This document shows positions 9,601-20,668 of a stretch of 64,000 nucleotides of DNA, piece after piece. The translations under genes were made by a program, and so were the position numbers. The stretch is from contig JAULBX010001114.1 in NCBI GenBank assembly GCA_032358255.1, positions 371,354 to 435,353 of the forward strand. The letters are read 5' to 3'. The stretch comes from Heterotrichella gracilis (Eukaryota; Sar; Xanthophyceae; Tribonematales; Xanthonemataceae). Below the pieces are notes generated by a model. That model worked only from the letters and a program-made list of their open reading frames with translations, was not told where the DNA came from and did not search any database. How positions within the stretch are numbered: position 1 is the first letter of the stretch; each line of letters opens with the position of its first letter.

Positions 9601-12600
9601 AGTCATAGTCGCTGGGTGCTGGTGCGGGGGCCTCAGAGGGGCTGTCAGCTGATGGAGGGGGAGGGGGAGAGGAGGAGGAAGGTGATGAAGGGGGGGGGCT
9701 TTCTGGTGGTGGTGGGCTGTGGCGTGGTGGTGGTGGGGAGCTGGCTGGTGGTGACGGCGATGGAGGGGAGGGTGGGGAGGGTGATGGAGGGGAGGGTGGT
9801 GATGGCGATGGTGGTTTTGGTGGGGAGGGCGATGGAGGCAAAGGTGGGGTTGGGGATGGTGGTTTTGGTGATGGAGGAGGTGGTGATGGTGGGGATGGAG
9901 GTGAGGGTGGGGATGGAGAGGGTGGTGGTGGGGGATTGGGGGATGGGCTTGGGGGCTTGGGGGGAGCAGGCGAGGGAGGCTTTGGTGGGGCAGGCGATGG
10001 TGGCTCGGGTGGGGGTGGTGACGGGGATTTAGGTGGAGGTGGGGATGGGGACTTCGGTGGGGGAGGAGATGGGGACTTTGGCGGTGGTGGTGATGGAGAT
10101 TTGGGTGGGGGAGGAGATGGGGATTTAGGTGGGGGAGGCGATGGAGACTTTGGCGGCGGTGGTGATGGAGATTTGGGTGGGGGAGGTGATGGAGACTTTG
10201 GTGTGGGAGGTGATTGGGACTTTGGCGGGGGAGGCGACGAGGACTTTGGTGGTAGAGATTGCTCTGCACCGCTGTCTGGTGGTGGTGGTGGGGATTGGTC
10301 CTCACTGCTAGCTGGTGGTGGTGGGAACTTGTCACTGCTTGGTGTGGGTGATGGGCTCAAACCCTTGGGAGGTGGTGGTGGTGACTTCTGTGACCCTGGT
10401 GTGGATGGGGCTGGGGAGGGTCCTGGACCAGCCTTTGGAGGCTCAGCACTGCTAGGCTCGGACGCTGGTGGTGGTGGTGACTGCTTGCCTTGTGGTGGGC
10501 TGGGACCGGTGGGAGGCAATGGAGACTCCCCCCCGCTGGTGGGTACAGGTGCTGGTGCGGGTGCAGGTGGCTCCTGCTGGCTTGGCTCGCTGGCAGGTGG
10601 CAGCGCCCCAGGTGACCCGCTGCAGGGCTCCTCTGTGCGGAACCTGCAGCACTCATACGCCTCGCAGCACGCCTTGGTGGAGTAGCCCTGGCAGCACTTT
10701 CCATTGAAGCACTTCCAGGTGATGTCATAGGTCTGGCGTCCGTCGAGGGTGGTATTGGTGATCTCCTGGGCGTCAATCACGTAGAACCGCAGCGTGGTGG
10801 CGTCGTTCACTGGCGCGCTGCTGTAGGCCAGCTCAATGTCATGCCAGCCAGGCGTGAGCATCATGGGTGTGCAGTACTGCTTGTAGCCTGTGAGCAGGCC
10901 AGTGGCTGAGGCTGACAGGTAGTATGAGAAACCATCAATGGTCATCTGAGCGCTATCATCGTGCTGCAGGCACACCAGATGGTAGTCCGATGCCAGTGGG
11001 TAGATGTCCTCTGTCTCGCCCAGCACGCCAGCGCTGGGGCGCGACACGTAGAACTGGCCGGTCATGCGCACACCAAAGTTGCTGATGTAACCAGCGGGAA
11101 GGACAGGGCTGCCGGGCCATGACTGGTTGAGGGATTGGTGGTTGGGACAGTCGCATCTGCAAACATGGGCATGAAAATTGATTACATTGCATGCCAATGT
11201 CAGTCGGAAGATATACGTCCTTGGTTGCAATTTATTCACACTGCAATGCCTGACAGTGGCACTTCATGACTTGTCACAGGCACAATTGCTTGCTGACTTG
11301 ACAATTGCAAGATTTTCATGAAAAGCACTTGCTGCAAAAAGTTGCAGGCATGGCAAGTATCACAGCACTAGCTCTGATATCACCCACCTTTGGAAGCTGG
11401 GTTCATCCTCCAGGAACGACAACCCATACACCGCAGTGGCTGCTGCATCACTTGCGTTGTAGACGTTGGGATAGAAGTAAGCTGACAGGCCGGTGCTGTA
11501 CCCATCCTCCTGTGAGAAGCAGGTTGGCTCGTACCCCACCACCAATTGCGAGGGTTCCTCAGCTGATAGCTGGTACTCAGTGGGCAGGGTCACACCGGCA
11601 CCAGCTGCGAATGATGCTGGTGGGTGCTCATCTGCTTGCTGCACGCCAGGCAGTTGTCCCAGGTTGTCTGCCCAGGCTGCCAAGCAGGAGGTCTTGGTGT
11701 TCAGGAAGACTTGTGAATGCAGAACGGCCCGGTTGTAGACTTGGAACAGGACGCCAGTAGGAGTTGTGCAGGCTGTGACCTACAGAGTTCAGACAAAACT
11801 ACAGAATTAAGTAAAAATCGTTGGAAATGAATGGCATTGCATGTCACCAGAGTTGTGCAGGCTGTGACCCACAGAGTTCAAATAAAATTTTCAAATTGAA
11901 AGTCATTGCATGTCACCCAAGTTGCTGCAATACAGAACACATCCAAGCTTGAAAGTTCAAATATGATGCATAAAGGCCAGGACGCAGTACCTTGCCATTC
12001 CATGGAACAGGATAGTAGCCTTCAACTCCTTGAAAGGTTATGCTGAAGTTACGATAATTCTTGACAACTTCAATATTGGAAGATGGCAGTGTAAATGGTC
12101 CCCCTGCGCAGGTGGACCATTCACAATTGTCAACGACATGGTATTATACAATTATTTGTGTAGCTTAGCGAACCTAGTTTCAGCCTTGGAGGACAAGTTG
12201 TCTTAAAGTTGTACATTGAGACGAGCATTCTGCGGCATGGATGCAACATGCACAATATATTCGAATCCTTTCAACCACGAGGCATGCATTTCCATCCAAT
12301 CTGCAGGAAACCAGTTTGAAATGGACAGTTTATTTATTTGTATATTTGTCACTGGCAAAGACTCGTCTCCAATAAATATGCTGTCTGGTCGTACCTTCTT
12401 CCAACTTGATAATTTTGCTGTCACCACATGAAGCCACTCCCGTTTCACTCACTACATCCATGTACACTGCTGAGATTATAGGAGTCTCGAGTATGGTGGT
12501 GATGTGCACTTCAGTCGGTTTTGTATCAGGAGGTGATATGCTGAGGCCCTTCACCTCAGTTGTGCTTGAAATGAAACATGACACAAGCAAGTCTTTTTGC

Positions 12601-12815
12601 CCTTGTGCGTTGACGGCCTGCAAAATTGTGCATTGTATGCTGTCAGCTCGATAACCAATGGCAAGACGTGTTGAAAGTACAGCCCGTTTGGGGTGATGTT
12701 GCTGGCACCATTTCCCCACCAATTTCGCTTATATTTGCAATCCAGGCACAGTGCTTACCTGGTGAGCTGACAGGATGGACAGAACAACCACCACCAGAGT
12801 CTGCCTCCAAGACAT
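6610..12815 (-). CDS. Secreted PA14-domain, proline-rich cell-surface glycoprotein
   Basis: Twelve exons (transcript order): 12759-12815, 12395-12617, 11991-12103, 11398-11779, 9544-11156, 8821-9215, 8531-8660, 7938-8175, 7533-7633, 7158-7294, 6610-6874, plus boundaries that all join in phase. The start codon at 12815 opens a clear signal peptide, MSWRQTLVVVVLSILSAHQ. A PA14-like β-barrel spans the junction of exons 4 and 5: GLSAYFYPN, then VRMTGQFYVSRPSAG, then HDDSAQMTIDG and GWHDIELAYSS, the usual PA14 order. A Cys-rich segment (KCCQGYSTKACCEAYECC) follows, then a proline-rich shaft of about 400 residues, a second shorter Pro/Ser/Ala-rich stretch, and a Cys-containing C-terminal region with several NxT/NxS sites. 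Inference: a hydroxyproline-rich extracellular-matrix or adhesion glycoprotein of the pherophorin/extensin style. No C-terminal membrane anchor is evident. The exon list above names eleven segments; the count depends on whether a further small exon exists. Confidence 0.8.
7862..7911. repeat. Inverted repeat hairpin in an intron
   Basis: Arms 7862-7880 and 7893-7911 pair at 17 of 19 positions around a 12-base loop. The arm begins GTTGAGGGTAA, sharing the AGGGTAA end motif with the hairpin at 4593-4640. I found no flanking direct repeat. Confidence 0.65.
9560..10260 (-). repeat. Coding repeat for SPPPPKSP-type hydroxyproline-rich shaft
   Basis: On the minus strand this codes for tandem SPPPPKSP octapeptides (about eight regular copies between 10000 and 10250, period 24 bases) that grade into SPPPPEPP, SPAPPKPP and SPSPP variants. 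Such runs form polyproline-II rods and are targets of prolyl hydroxylation and O-arabinosylation in algal and plant walls. Confidence 0.85.
11849..11918. pseudogene. Partial duplication of PA14-gene exon edge
   Basis: AGAGTTGTGCAGGCTGTGAC is repeated from 11760-11779, where it is the start of exon 4 on the minus strand with its TAG acceptor. The following bases CACAGAGTTCA and, further on, GCATTGCATGTCACC are also shared. The duplicate lies in the upstream intron and does not lead into coding sequence. Confidence 0.6.
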
Positions 12816-14641
12816 TTTGGGGCCAAATTTTCAAGGACACACCTGCAGTAGGATAAATATGACCTCTGCTGGAAAATACAAAAGTGATCAAGTAGGAACA
12901 ACAGACCCAGCATGGCTCCTCACCTGTGAGTTTGTACCAGTGCTGATGAAACCAAGGGGAAGGTTGAATACGAGTCCTGTCTTGTAGCTCGAGTACAGGT
13001 GCACCTGGATATTGATATGCAAGTTATTGTGAAAAAGTGGCACATGTGGAGGACAGGGGCTAGCAGGTCTAGATACTCACAAATGCCCACAAAAGTCAAA
13101 CTTGGACTTTGGGCACGTTTGACACCTGTCCCTAGCACTTCCACGAAATGCACCTTCATTGCTTAGGGAGGTGGCTGCCTGGGGTCACAATCACCTACCC
13201 CTTGTGGCGAAAATACACAGTAAAAGAACCACAATCTACGTCCAACCCCAAAAAACTAGTTGCCCAACTGTAGACTGCCCGATAGGCGCTTTTTGCGCTT
13301 CAGGAGTGCAACCATGATGTCACAACGCACGCCGCATGTGGGTGCCATTCCGAACAGACAGTCACAACACAGGTTGGGCCGACAAGCGGATATCTACGCA
13401 AACCATACCTGTTATGCAAAACCCATGAGAGTTTTGATATTATGCTGCGCCGGGGCTGCAATCGACCGCCGTTGTTGGGGTTGAACGACTTGGGACGACT
13501 TGATGGGTGCCACATGTGCATGCCAGATTTTCGGAGGCGAAGCAGATGCGTGTAGCGTGGGGCGCAAGTTAACTCCGAACCAGAATAGACCTTGTAAGCT
13601 ATCGGCAATGGTCGGTTTCAGCTTGTCTTGGGCGCATATAGTGGCGTTAAAACTTGCGAAGCTGATGAGGCCAGCAAGGGGTATATTATATACGTTGTAA
13701 AGTACCCAACATGCTTGTGTAGGGCAAGGTATGCAAAGGGTGCTTCCAATGGAAGAAAGAACGACGAGAGAAAGGGTTAGGCGCCACATAGGGGTGGATG
13801 CAGGTGCAAGCCAAAGCCTATGTCTGTCTATGGGCTCACACCCACTCCCCCGCTGGCCCCAATTGATAGGGTGTTCTAGGGCAGAAAACAGGGTGAATCA
13901 AAGTTTAATGGCAGTGACAGCTTCTACGCAATATGGCTGGAAGAAGGAAACCGCAGTGTCAACAGACAAAAATGATGTGCTCCGAAGCCTGGGCATGCGT
14001 ACATACATGCATACATGCCTTCAGGTACGCCTCCAGAGGTGTAGCCTAGGCAGTGTGTTAAACATCTTCATGCCTGGCAATCGTGTCACTGAACATGTTG
14101 GTGTATTGGAATTCTCCCCGATGCATGACCCTTGCGCCATGTCAGGATAAGCATCCCTTGGCCATGGGTACAAAAATGAAAAGAAAACAGGGCAGATTAA
14201 TCACCATGACAGTTACAACGGGTGTCCAACTTTTTCAGATGGTCGCCGATATGAAGTGCTTCAGCATGCGCATAAATTGCCCTGTAGTGCATCTTGCAAA
14301 AGTTAGCAGGAGAGAACAATAGCATCCCAGCGTTCCAGTACAGCCATCAGCAAGAAGGTACTTGTCAAATGCGATACATTGTCAACAGGGTGGCAACAGA
14401 CCCATGAAAAAGTTGGGGTCAATATGTGCAGTCATATATCTGCGAGCTACACAATGCAAGCTATATTATTATTGCAGTCAACCCGCCAGTGCAAATTCTA
14501 CTACCAGTTAAACCTATATACCTGTCGCCTACATCCAGGCACCAGCCCGGAACCAGATTTTAGACAAATCAACAGTCTGCTGCAAATCAGCTCTTCCTCC
14601 TAAACAGCAACATGTCCCGGCAGCCCACTTCCACCTCCCCT
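12816..14641. other. Region between PA14-gene start and methyltransferase 3' end
   Basis: This 1.8 kb should contain the promoter and 5' leader of the glycoprotein gene (minus strand) and the 3' untranslated region of the methyltransferase. Only short open frames without domain character are present. I see no RNA gene or repeat. Confidence 0.4.
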
Positions 14642-16903
14642 TCAGGTTGTTGGCTTGCGTGCCATGAACAGTCCCCAGCACTGCTGCCCACCAGCCACGC
14701 GCTCCAGCTTATCTTCCCAGCCCCCCACCAGGGCTGCAAAGTCATCACCGCTGAACTCATGCTCAAACTCCTCGCGCTGCTTCTCAAAATCGCTCAGCTC
14801 GCGCTTGAGGCAGCTCTCAAACTGCACAACACCAGCAGTCAGTTACATTACATGTCCATGTGACGAGTGCACGGCAGGCAATGCTCGATGCATCAGTCGG
14901 CACCACCGGCACAAATGGGCGCACCTGGCGAGTGCGGTCCTCGGCCAGGACATCAGTGAACCCTGCGCCCTTGATCATCTTCCCATACGCCTCTACGGAG
15001 TGCAGGTCATAGCCTCTCTGCTTGATGTAAGTCTCAAAGGCCTCCGAAGGCGTTTCGCTGGACTTGCAGTAGTCAGAGATCAAAAGCACACCGCCAGGCT
15101 TAAGCCACTCAAAAAACCTGCGATAGCCATCATGAATAAGGCATCCTGCTTGAAGCAAGTACAGTGCATTGTGACACTTATAATGGAGAGCACACGCCAT
15201 GGCATTACCTCTTGAACAGGGCGGGCTTGTCGTGGATGTGCAGGATGGTGTCGCGGCTGTACACCACGTCAAAGGACCCCTCCGCAAACTCCTTCTTGGT
15301 GCAGTCTGCAATCTCAAAAGAAGTCTGCAAGCCGCCAAAGAATTATAGTCAGTATCCATGGGTCATGTTTTCATGAGCTGAGCAAGGGACCCATCACTGC
15401 CCGCACCATTGACACGCCATGAGCCGCCGCTGCACGCTCCAGCGCAATGAGAACCATGTTGACGGACAGGTCGATGCCGTGAACCTGAGCACCATACTGT
15501 GTGGCCATGTAGAAATCGCCCCCACCAATACCGCACCCCACGTCCAGCACCCGCTGGCCTGGCTGCAGGTTGAGGAGCTCAACAAACTCCTTGGTGGTTT
15601 CCAGGCCGCCAGTGGACACAAACCCAGAGCCAAAAATGCGCTCATAGCGCAGGATCCCTGTGCTGGTGTACTGCTTGGAGTCCAGGAAGTGCCTGAACTC
15701 AGACACGTGGGGCTGGTCGCTGACAACCTGCACCAAAGTCAAACCCCTGTCAGCCTGGCATGTCATGTAGAAGGAATATTCTCTCAACATGCCACACAAC
15801 TTGCAGGTATATGACCCCAGGAACACGAGCAGTTCGTTATTAAAGCTGGTAAAACAAAGAGAGTAACGTAAATACGCTTGCAGTCGTTTGTGAAACAGCA
15901 CCAAGTCTCTTTACATACCTTCTGCCACTTCCAGCAGATCTGGTTCTGGTTCGACTTGAGGCGCACATACGTGTCCACGCACTTGCAGCTCGTCAGCTCG
16001 AAGTGAGCAAACTGACCGTTGTCCAGCTGCTCCTGGGCGGAGTCGAACATCGCAAAGTACTGGCGTGGGTTCCTGTAGGTATCAATCAAGTGTGAGACGG
16101 TGGGGTGGGTGGCTGCGCAGTTTGCCCGAAGTGATGCTAGTTGCTGGAGGCGCTTACCTGTAGTGGGTGGGGTTCTGCGTGCGCGACTTGTCACCCGACT
16201 GGCGGAAGCACGACTCCCTGAAGAACACCGTGCCACCAGGTGCGAGCTGCCATGGCACACACAGACACACATTCAGCCATCACCAGTGCCAGTGATGCGG
16301 TGGGGTTGCCATGGGCGATTGCAGTCACCGCGGCAAACAGGGTAGCGACAACAGGGGGGAAACCGTTTTGGGTAGTATGCACGCACTTAACGCGATAGAC
16401 CACCTTGTCTCTGCGGCTGTCATACCAATGCATGCATATCCAGTGCATGCATCACCTCAACTTACCCAGCTCAGTATTCTGGAAGCCAGCTGCCTGCCCT
16501 CTTCATCACTCAGATACATCAGCAGCCAGTTTGAGAACACCACGTCGCAGCACTCGGGCTCAAGCTGCAGCTCAGTGGCGTCGGCAACCCGCCAGTCCAG
16601 GTTTTTGCAGGCCGCGTTGATGCGCTTGTTCTCTGCGATGGATGGCTCCATAAAGTCTATTGCGAGGACACTGTCAGCCAGGGCAGCAAGCTGACCAGAG
16701 AAGCGGCCGATGCCAGCACCCAGTTCCACCACCCGCTTCCCTGTCACATCGCCCAGCATCGCCATAACCTCGGGCCTCTCCTCCTTATCTATGCGACTGG
16801 CGTTGCTATCCAGCATCATACCCTCGATAGAGGGCTCTGAGTGCTCTTGCCAGTAGGATTTTTGAACCTGCCGTTCATGCTCTGCACCCATTGCGGCTGC
16901 CAT
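14642..16903 (-). CDS. PEAMT: Phosphoethanolamine N-methyltransferase (bidomain, plant type)
   Basis: The enzyme uses three S-adenosylmethionine to convert phosphoethanolamine to phosphocholine, feeding phosphatidylcholine synthesis in the cytosol. Exons: 16466-16903, 16158-16246, 15919-16072, 15407-15727, 15209-15324, 14925-15117, 14642-14821; stop TGA 14642-14644. The product is about 497 residues, the usual length of plant enzymes. Two SAM-binding folds are visible: [16 protein letters not shown] (domain 1, near residue 50) and [16 protein letters not shown] (domain 2, near residue 280). Conserved plant blocks include [20 protein letters not shown] and [14 protein letters not shown]. The start [18 protein letters not shown] is the first Met of the exon and sits where family members begin. 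It is divergent from the PSTK gene with 727 bases between start codons. Confidence 0.93.
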
Positions 16904-17630
16904 CGTGGTGTCTGGGAGAGTTGTGGGAAACGGCTGAATTATAGGATACAGCAGTCACCCAGTGCAAGACTACTTCTTTCGTTGCCTCTACAGTGACCAA
17001 GGTTATACACTCAAGCTCGAACATATACTGCTCCTGGCACAAATTGGCATTGGTGTAACACTGTTACGTGGTTTGTCCCTACCATTAATCGATTGAAACA
17101 GCTGCCAGGCAGTGCCCACTTGGCACCCTGCCAGTTGCCCAGCCAAATGCGCGGGAAAAGCTGCTGCCTTTTCGGTTTAGGCAAACAAGACCTTCCGCTC
17201 CAACTTGGAGTCCAAGCGCACAACTTCTTACCTGGGAACGTACTTGGATCGTTTGCATGCTGTGCCGTGGTTCCGCCGATTCGAGACCAAAATTGCATGC
17301 CGGTTGATGCCATTCCCACCCAGTATATGCATGCGTGAAGCTCACCTTCGCGAGAACCCACGACCCTTTTCCTCCGCTTATTGTATCCCGCACAAACCAA
17401 CGGCTTGTATGGCTACGTACCGTTGGATTTGCTCTGCTTGTGAGCGCTAGTCTGGGTGGGGATTGCAAACGATGTAACATAGCGAGACAAACCTAGCTTG
17501 ATTACAGGCCACCACGCGTGCTCAATCAAGGTTGCGTGCTCGTTCAAGGGATTAGTTACACCTCCTAGGTCCCCACCGGCTTGGCATTGGCGTACCGCTG
17601 TAGCTCCAGAACCTAGCTGGGACAAGGGAC
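16904..17630. promoter_or_regulatory. Divergent promoter region, PEAMT / PSTK
   Basis: The interval separates two divergently oriented start codons and must carry both promoters and 5' leaders. I recognise no TATA box at a convincing position and no other element. Assignment as promoter is positional inference only. Confidence 0.4.
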
Positions 17631-19210
17631 ATGCTCTCCAGCCCCATTGACAGACCACCCAAGGCTACAGGCTGCCTTTTGTTGGTGATTGGAGTCCCTG
17701 GAGCTGGCAAAAGCACCCTCGTCAACGCCCTGCGCCAGCGTCTCCACCTCACAGGTAAACTAGGGCACAGCGGTTTCCAGCCCTTGCGCCGTGTAGCCTG
17801 ACTCCCTGGTGCGTGCAGAGCCAAGCTTGCAAGTGGAGGGGGTAGGCTTTGATGACGATTTGCAGCAAGAAACAGGTGTGCACCTTGCTGCACCGACGCA
17901 AATGCCACCAACAGGGTCCTTGTTGAACCTCTTGAGGGCTTTTGTGTCTGTTGCAGGTCAAGCTGGGTTCAGTGCGGAGAGTTGGCAGGTGTGCTATGGT
18001 TTCAATAGGCCTGAAGTAAACCACTTGGGCTGCACCACCCACCTCATGACGTATTTCACCTTACTTTGCAGCAAGCGCGGCAGGCATCACTCAGCAAGGC
18101 ACGGGCACTGCTGCAAAGCGGGTGTGCCAGTGGCGAAGCACATACAGCAGGCCTCTCATACCTGCTGGTGCTGGACGACAACATGTACTACCGCAGCATG
18201 CGGCGTGAGTGCTTCAGTATCGCAGTAGCTTGTAAGGCAGCTGCACAACTCTATTCTAGCTCTTGAAATGAGCAGAATTGTCAGAATACTGACTTTCCTG
18301 TGTACAGGTGGTGCGGCCTTCATCCAGGTTCATGTGACATGTGAAGAGGTAGAGAGACTTGTCTTCTTTGCTAGACCCATGCCGGTTTACATTTGCTCTG
18401 AATTTTGAGCAGTGTCACCTTGCAGGGCATTGCTGCGTCACGCAACCTGCAACGAGATGCCGTTTCACAAGTTAATGCTGTAACGTTCCAACAAATGCTC
18501 AAGGTAGGCAAATAACCAGAGGTTTCATGAACGTTTGAAGCCACCCATCCATGTTTCAACCCAGCCCACATGTGGCGCAGGCATTTGAACCGCCTGATGG
18601 GCAGCGGCATGCCTGGGAACGTCCCTCCATCACCTTTGACACCACCATCTCCAACTACCCCTACTCTGCTGCAGTGCTGTAAGTGCAGCTCGGCTAGCAT
18701 GGTTTGTCAAAAGAATTCAGTTATGGGCCACTGACCTCTGCTACTGCGCAGGGATGCGCTGTGGCATGTAATACTGGCTTATTGGGGGCCAGCAGCACAG
18801 CTAGTGCAAACTGCTGTGCAGCAGCATGAACAGCGCCTGGCTGGACAGGCGGCCAACCAAGGCAGCAGGGCACACCAGCTGGACATGCTTTTACGCCAGA
18901 CTGTATCTGAGATGATGGCGCAGGTGTGTGCATTGTGGTAGTGGGGAAGCACATTATGCAGCTGTGTAGCGTGGCCATAATTATGCATGCAACTGAGCAC
19001 CTAAATCCTTTTAGAAGTAATTTGGGAAGGATGTATTGCCTGCAGGTTGATGAGTGGGAGCCAGCACAGAGACAAGCAATGGGCCTTGAATTGAGCAAGC
19101 TGCGAAAAAAAGCTCTGACCAGTTTCAGGTTGCAATTGGTAGGAGATATGGATGCGGCGTTAGCAAATTTCACGAGCCTGGCCAGGACTGTCATTAAACT
19201 GCCAGAATGA
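17631..19210 (+). CDS. PSTK: O-phosphoseryl-tRNA(Sec) kinase
   Basis: PSTK phosphorylates Ser-tRNA(Sec), the step before SepSecS forms selenocysteinyl-tRNA. Exons: 17631-17754, 17819-17875, 17957-17988, 18072-18204, 18308-18348, 18426-18503, 18581-18678, 18752-18923 and 19046-19210 (TGA 19208-19210); all phases join to about 300 residues. Seen: an N-terminal P-loop GVPGAGKST, the family signature LVLDDNMYYRSMRR (compare the DDNxYYxSMR block of animal PSTK), and FEPPDGQRHAWERPSITFDT matching the PxxxxxAWExxSxT block. The start MLSSPIDRPPKATGCLLLVIG is the first Met before the P-loop. Elongator-type KTI12/PSTK relatives share the P-loop, but the DDN and AWE blocks favour PSTK. It implies that this alga decodes UGA as selenocysteine. 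Confidence 0.88.
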
Positions 19211-20668
19211 GTGTATTATAGGCTGACTGGATCAGTGAATTGCCCGATTTGCTAGTGCGCTCCGCAAGTCTCATGCCCGTCATACTGTGAACCTATTCAC
19301 CCCATATTGCGCTGCTTTTACAACGGAAAAACGTCAAATTACATGACAGAGATATGGTGCTGGATGTTGCTATACTTGGCTTCAAATTTGGCCTTGTTGT
19401 TGCTCAGCTTGTTGTTTTATTCCTTTTATTCTTTTTGTCAGGTGAAGTATTGGTAGTTTCGGCGATGTTGCAAGGGGTCCCAGGCCAAGTTAAAATTGTA
19501 CGGCAGCACAATAAAAGTGCGCAGCATATTCAGGACGGCTGTCCTCATAATTCTTCCAAGTTGTACCTAATAGTGCAAACCTTTGAAGGTGCAAATCTTG
19601 ACAAATTTGTCAAGATTCTTATTGGCCCAAAGTGTTGCTGACAGGTCTCGGCTAGTCAGCGGATTTGGAACCTTGCGTTGGCATATTGTGATGCTGCAAC
19701 CAAAATCATCCATCATGACATGATGCAAGTGATGCCAGTGCACTGTGTAGTTTCACCGTGACGCAGGCTGCAGCATCATCATTCGGTGGATAGCATGCAT
19801 GCCAGGCCTACCCTAAACAGGCCCTGCCACATGGCACGGGCCCATGTCATCGACTGTTGACGACCCCGTGGTTTTATCAAGTGACCCTAATTCGTGGCAG
19901 TAATGAGCTGCACTGCCAGTGGCCCAAGTTGTGTAAATGGATACTCAATCAACCATGCCATGGATGGCATGATCATGATTACATTGCTGCTATCTCGTGA
20001 CGTGGTGGTACATCTCAATGATTGCGCCAAGGGCCCTGGGATTGCGTTGCCAACCCCCGCACTGACCCAGTGTAACCCTAAAACCCTATTGCTACATCCT
20101 TCAGGCAAAAAAAGACCTGTCACTTACAAGACACGTCCCGTGTACATTGGGCCACCAAGATGTGGATATGGAAGCGCCCAAAATGCACAGCAATCTACAT
20201 TGAACCCAGTGAGGAACAGATGCAATGGACCACCCCATGGTGCGTGAGCCAGGAATTGTTGACCTAGCTAATTGCCCACCCAAAAAGAAGCAGAGAATAC
20301 TCTTCACCCAGACATGACTGTAAATTTGATCAAGATCTGCATTGAGTCCAAACGACATTTGGCTTTCGTGCCCCCCCCAACATGCCCCTGCGCACTGCAA
20401 AACTCAACATGGTCCCATCCCAAACCAGCATAACAAGCAGGCAGCCTACCCAATTGTGTCTCCTCCTCACACCATGCACCATTCCAAGCCACACCCCATA
20501 CTAAATAAGTACACAGGGGGTAAACCTCCCCAATTGCTCCCCCATGCACTACATACCCACCCATTCTTTATTGTACTGCATCCCTCAGCACGCCTAGGTC
20601 TTGGTGCATCCCCCAAACAGCGAAACCCAACAGCTGTTCCCCATGTGCTTGTCCTCCTGTCTGCAGCT
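19211..20668. other. Convergent intergenic region, PSTK / coatomer β
   Basis: This region holds both 3' untranslated regions. It contains a perfect 24-base palindrome at 19594-19617. A hydrophobic 95-residue open frame (19354-19641, +) has no homology I recognise and no splice context, so it is not called as a gene. Confidence 0.45.
19594..19617. repeat. Perfect 24-bp palindrome
   Basis: The sequence AATCTTGACAAA at 19594-19605 is followed immediately by its exact reverse complement at 19606-19617. There is no loop. Function unknown. Confidence 0.9.

Noticed and set aside
9936-10685. Open frame of 249 codons on the plus strand, very Gly/Asp-rich
   Set aside because: It is the antisense shadow of the SPPPPKSP repeat coding exon; low-complexity GC-rich repeats keep all frames open.
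19354-19641. Hydrophobic 95-codon open frame between PSTK and coatomer β
   Set aside because: No homology, no introns in an intron-rich genome, lies in presumed 3' untranslated sequence.
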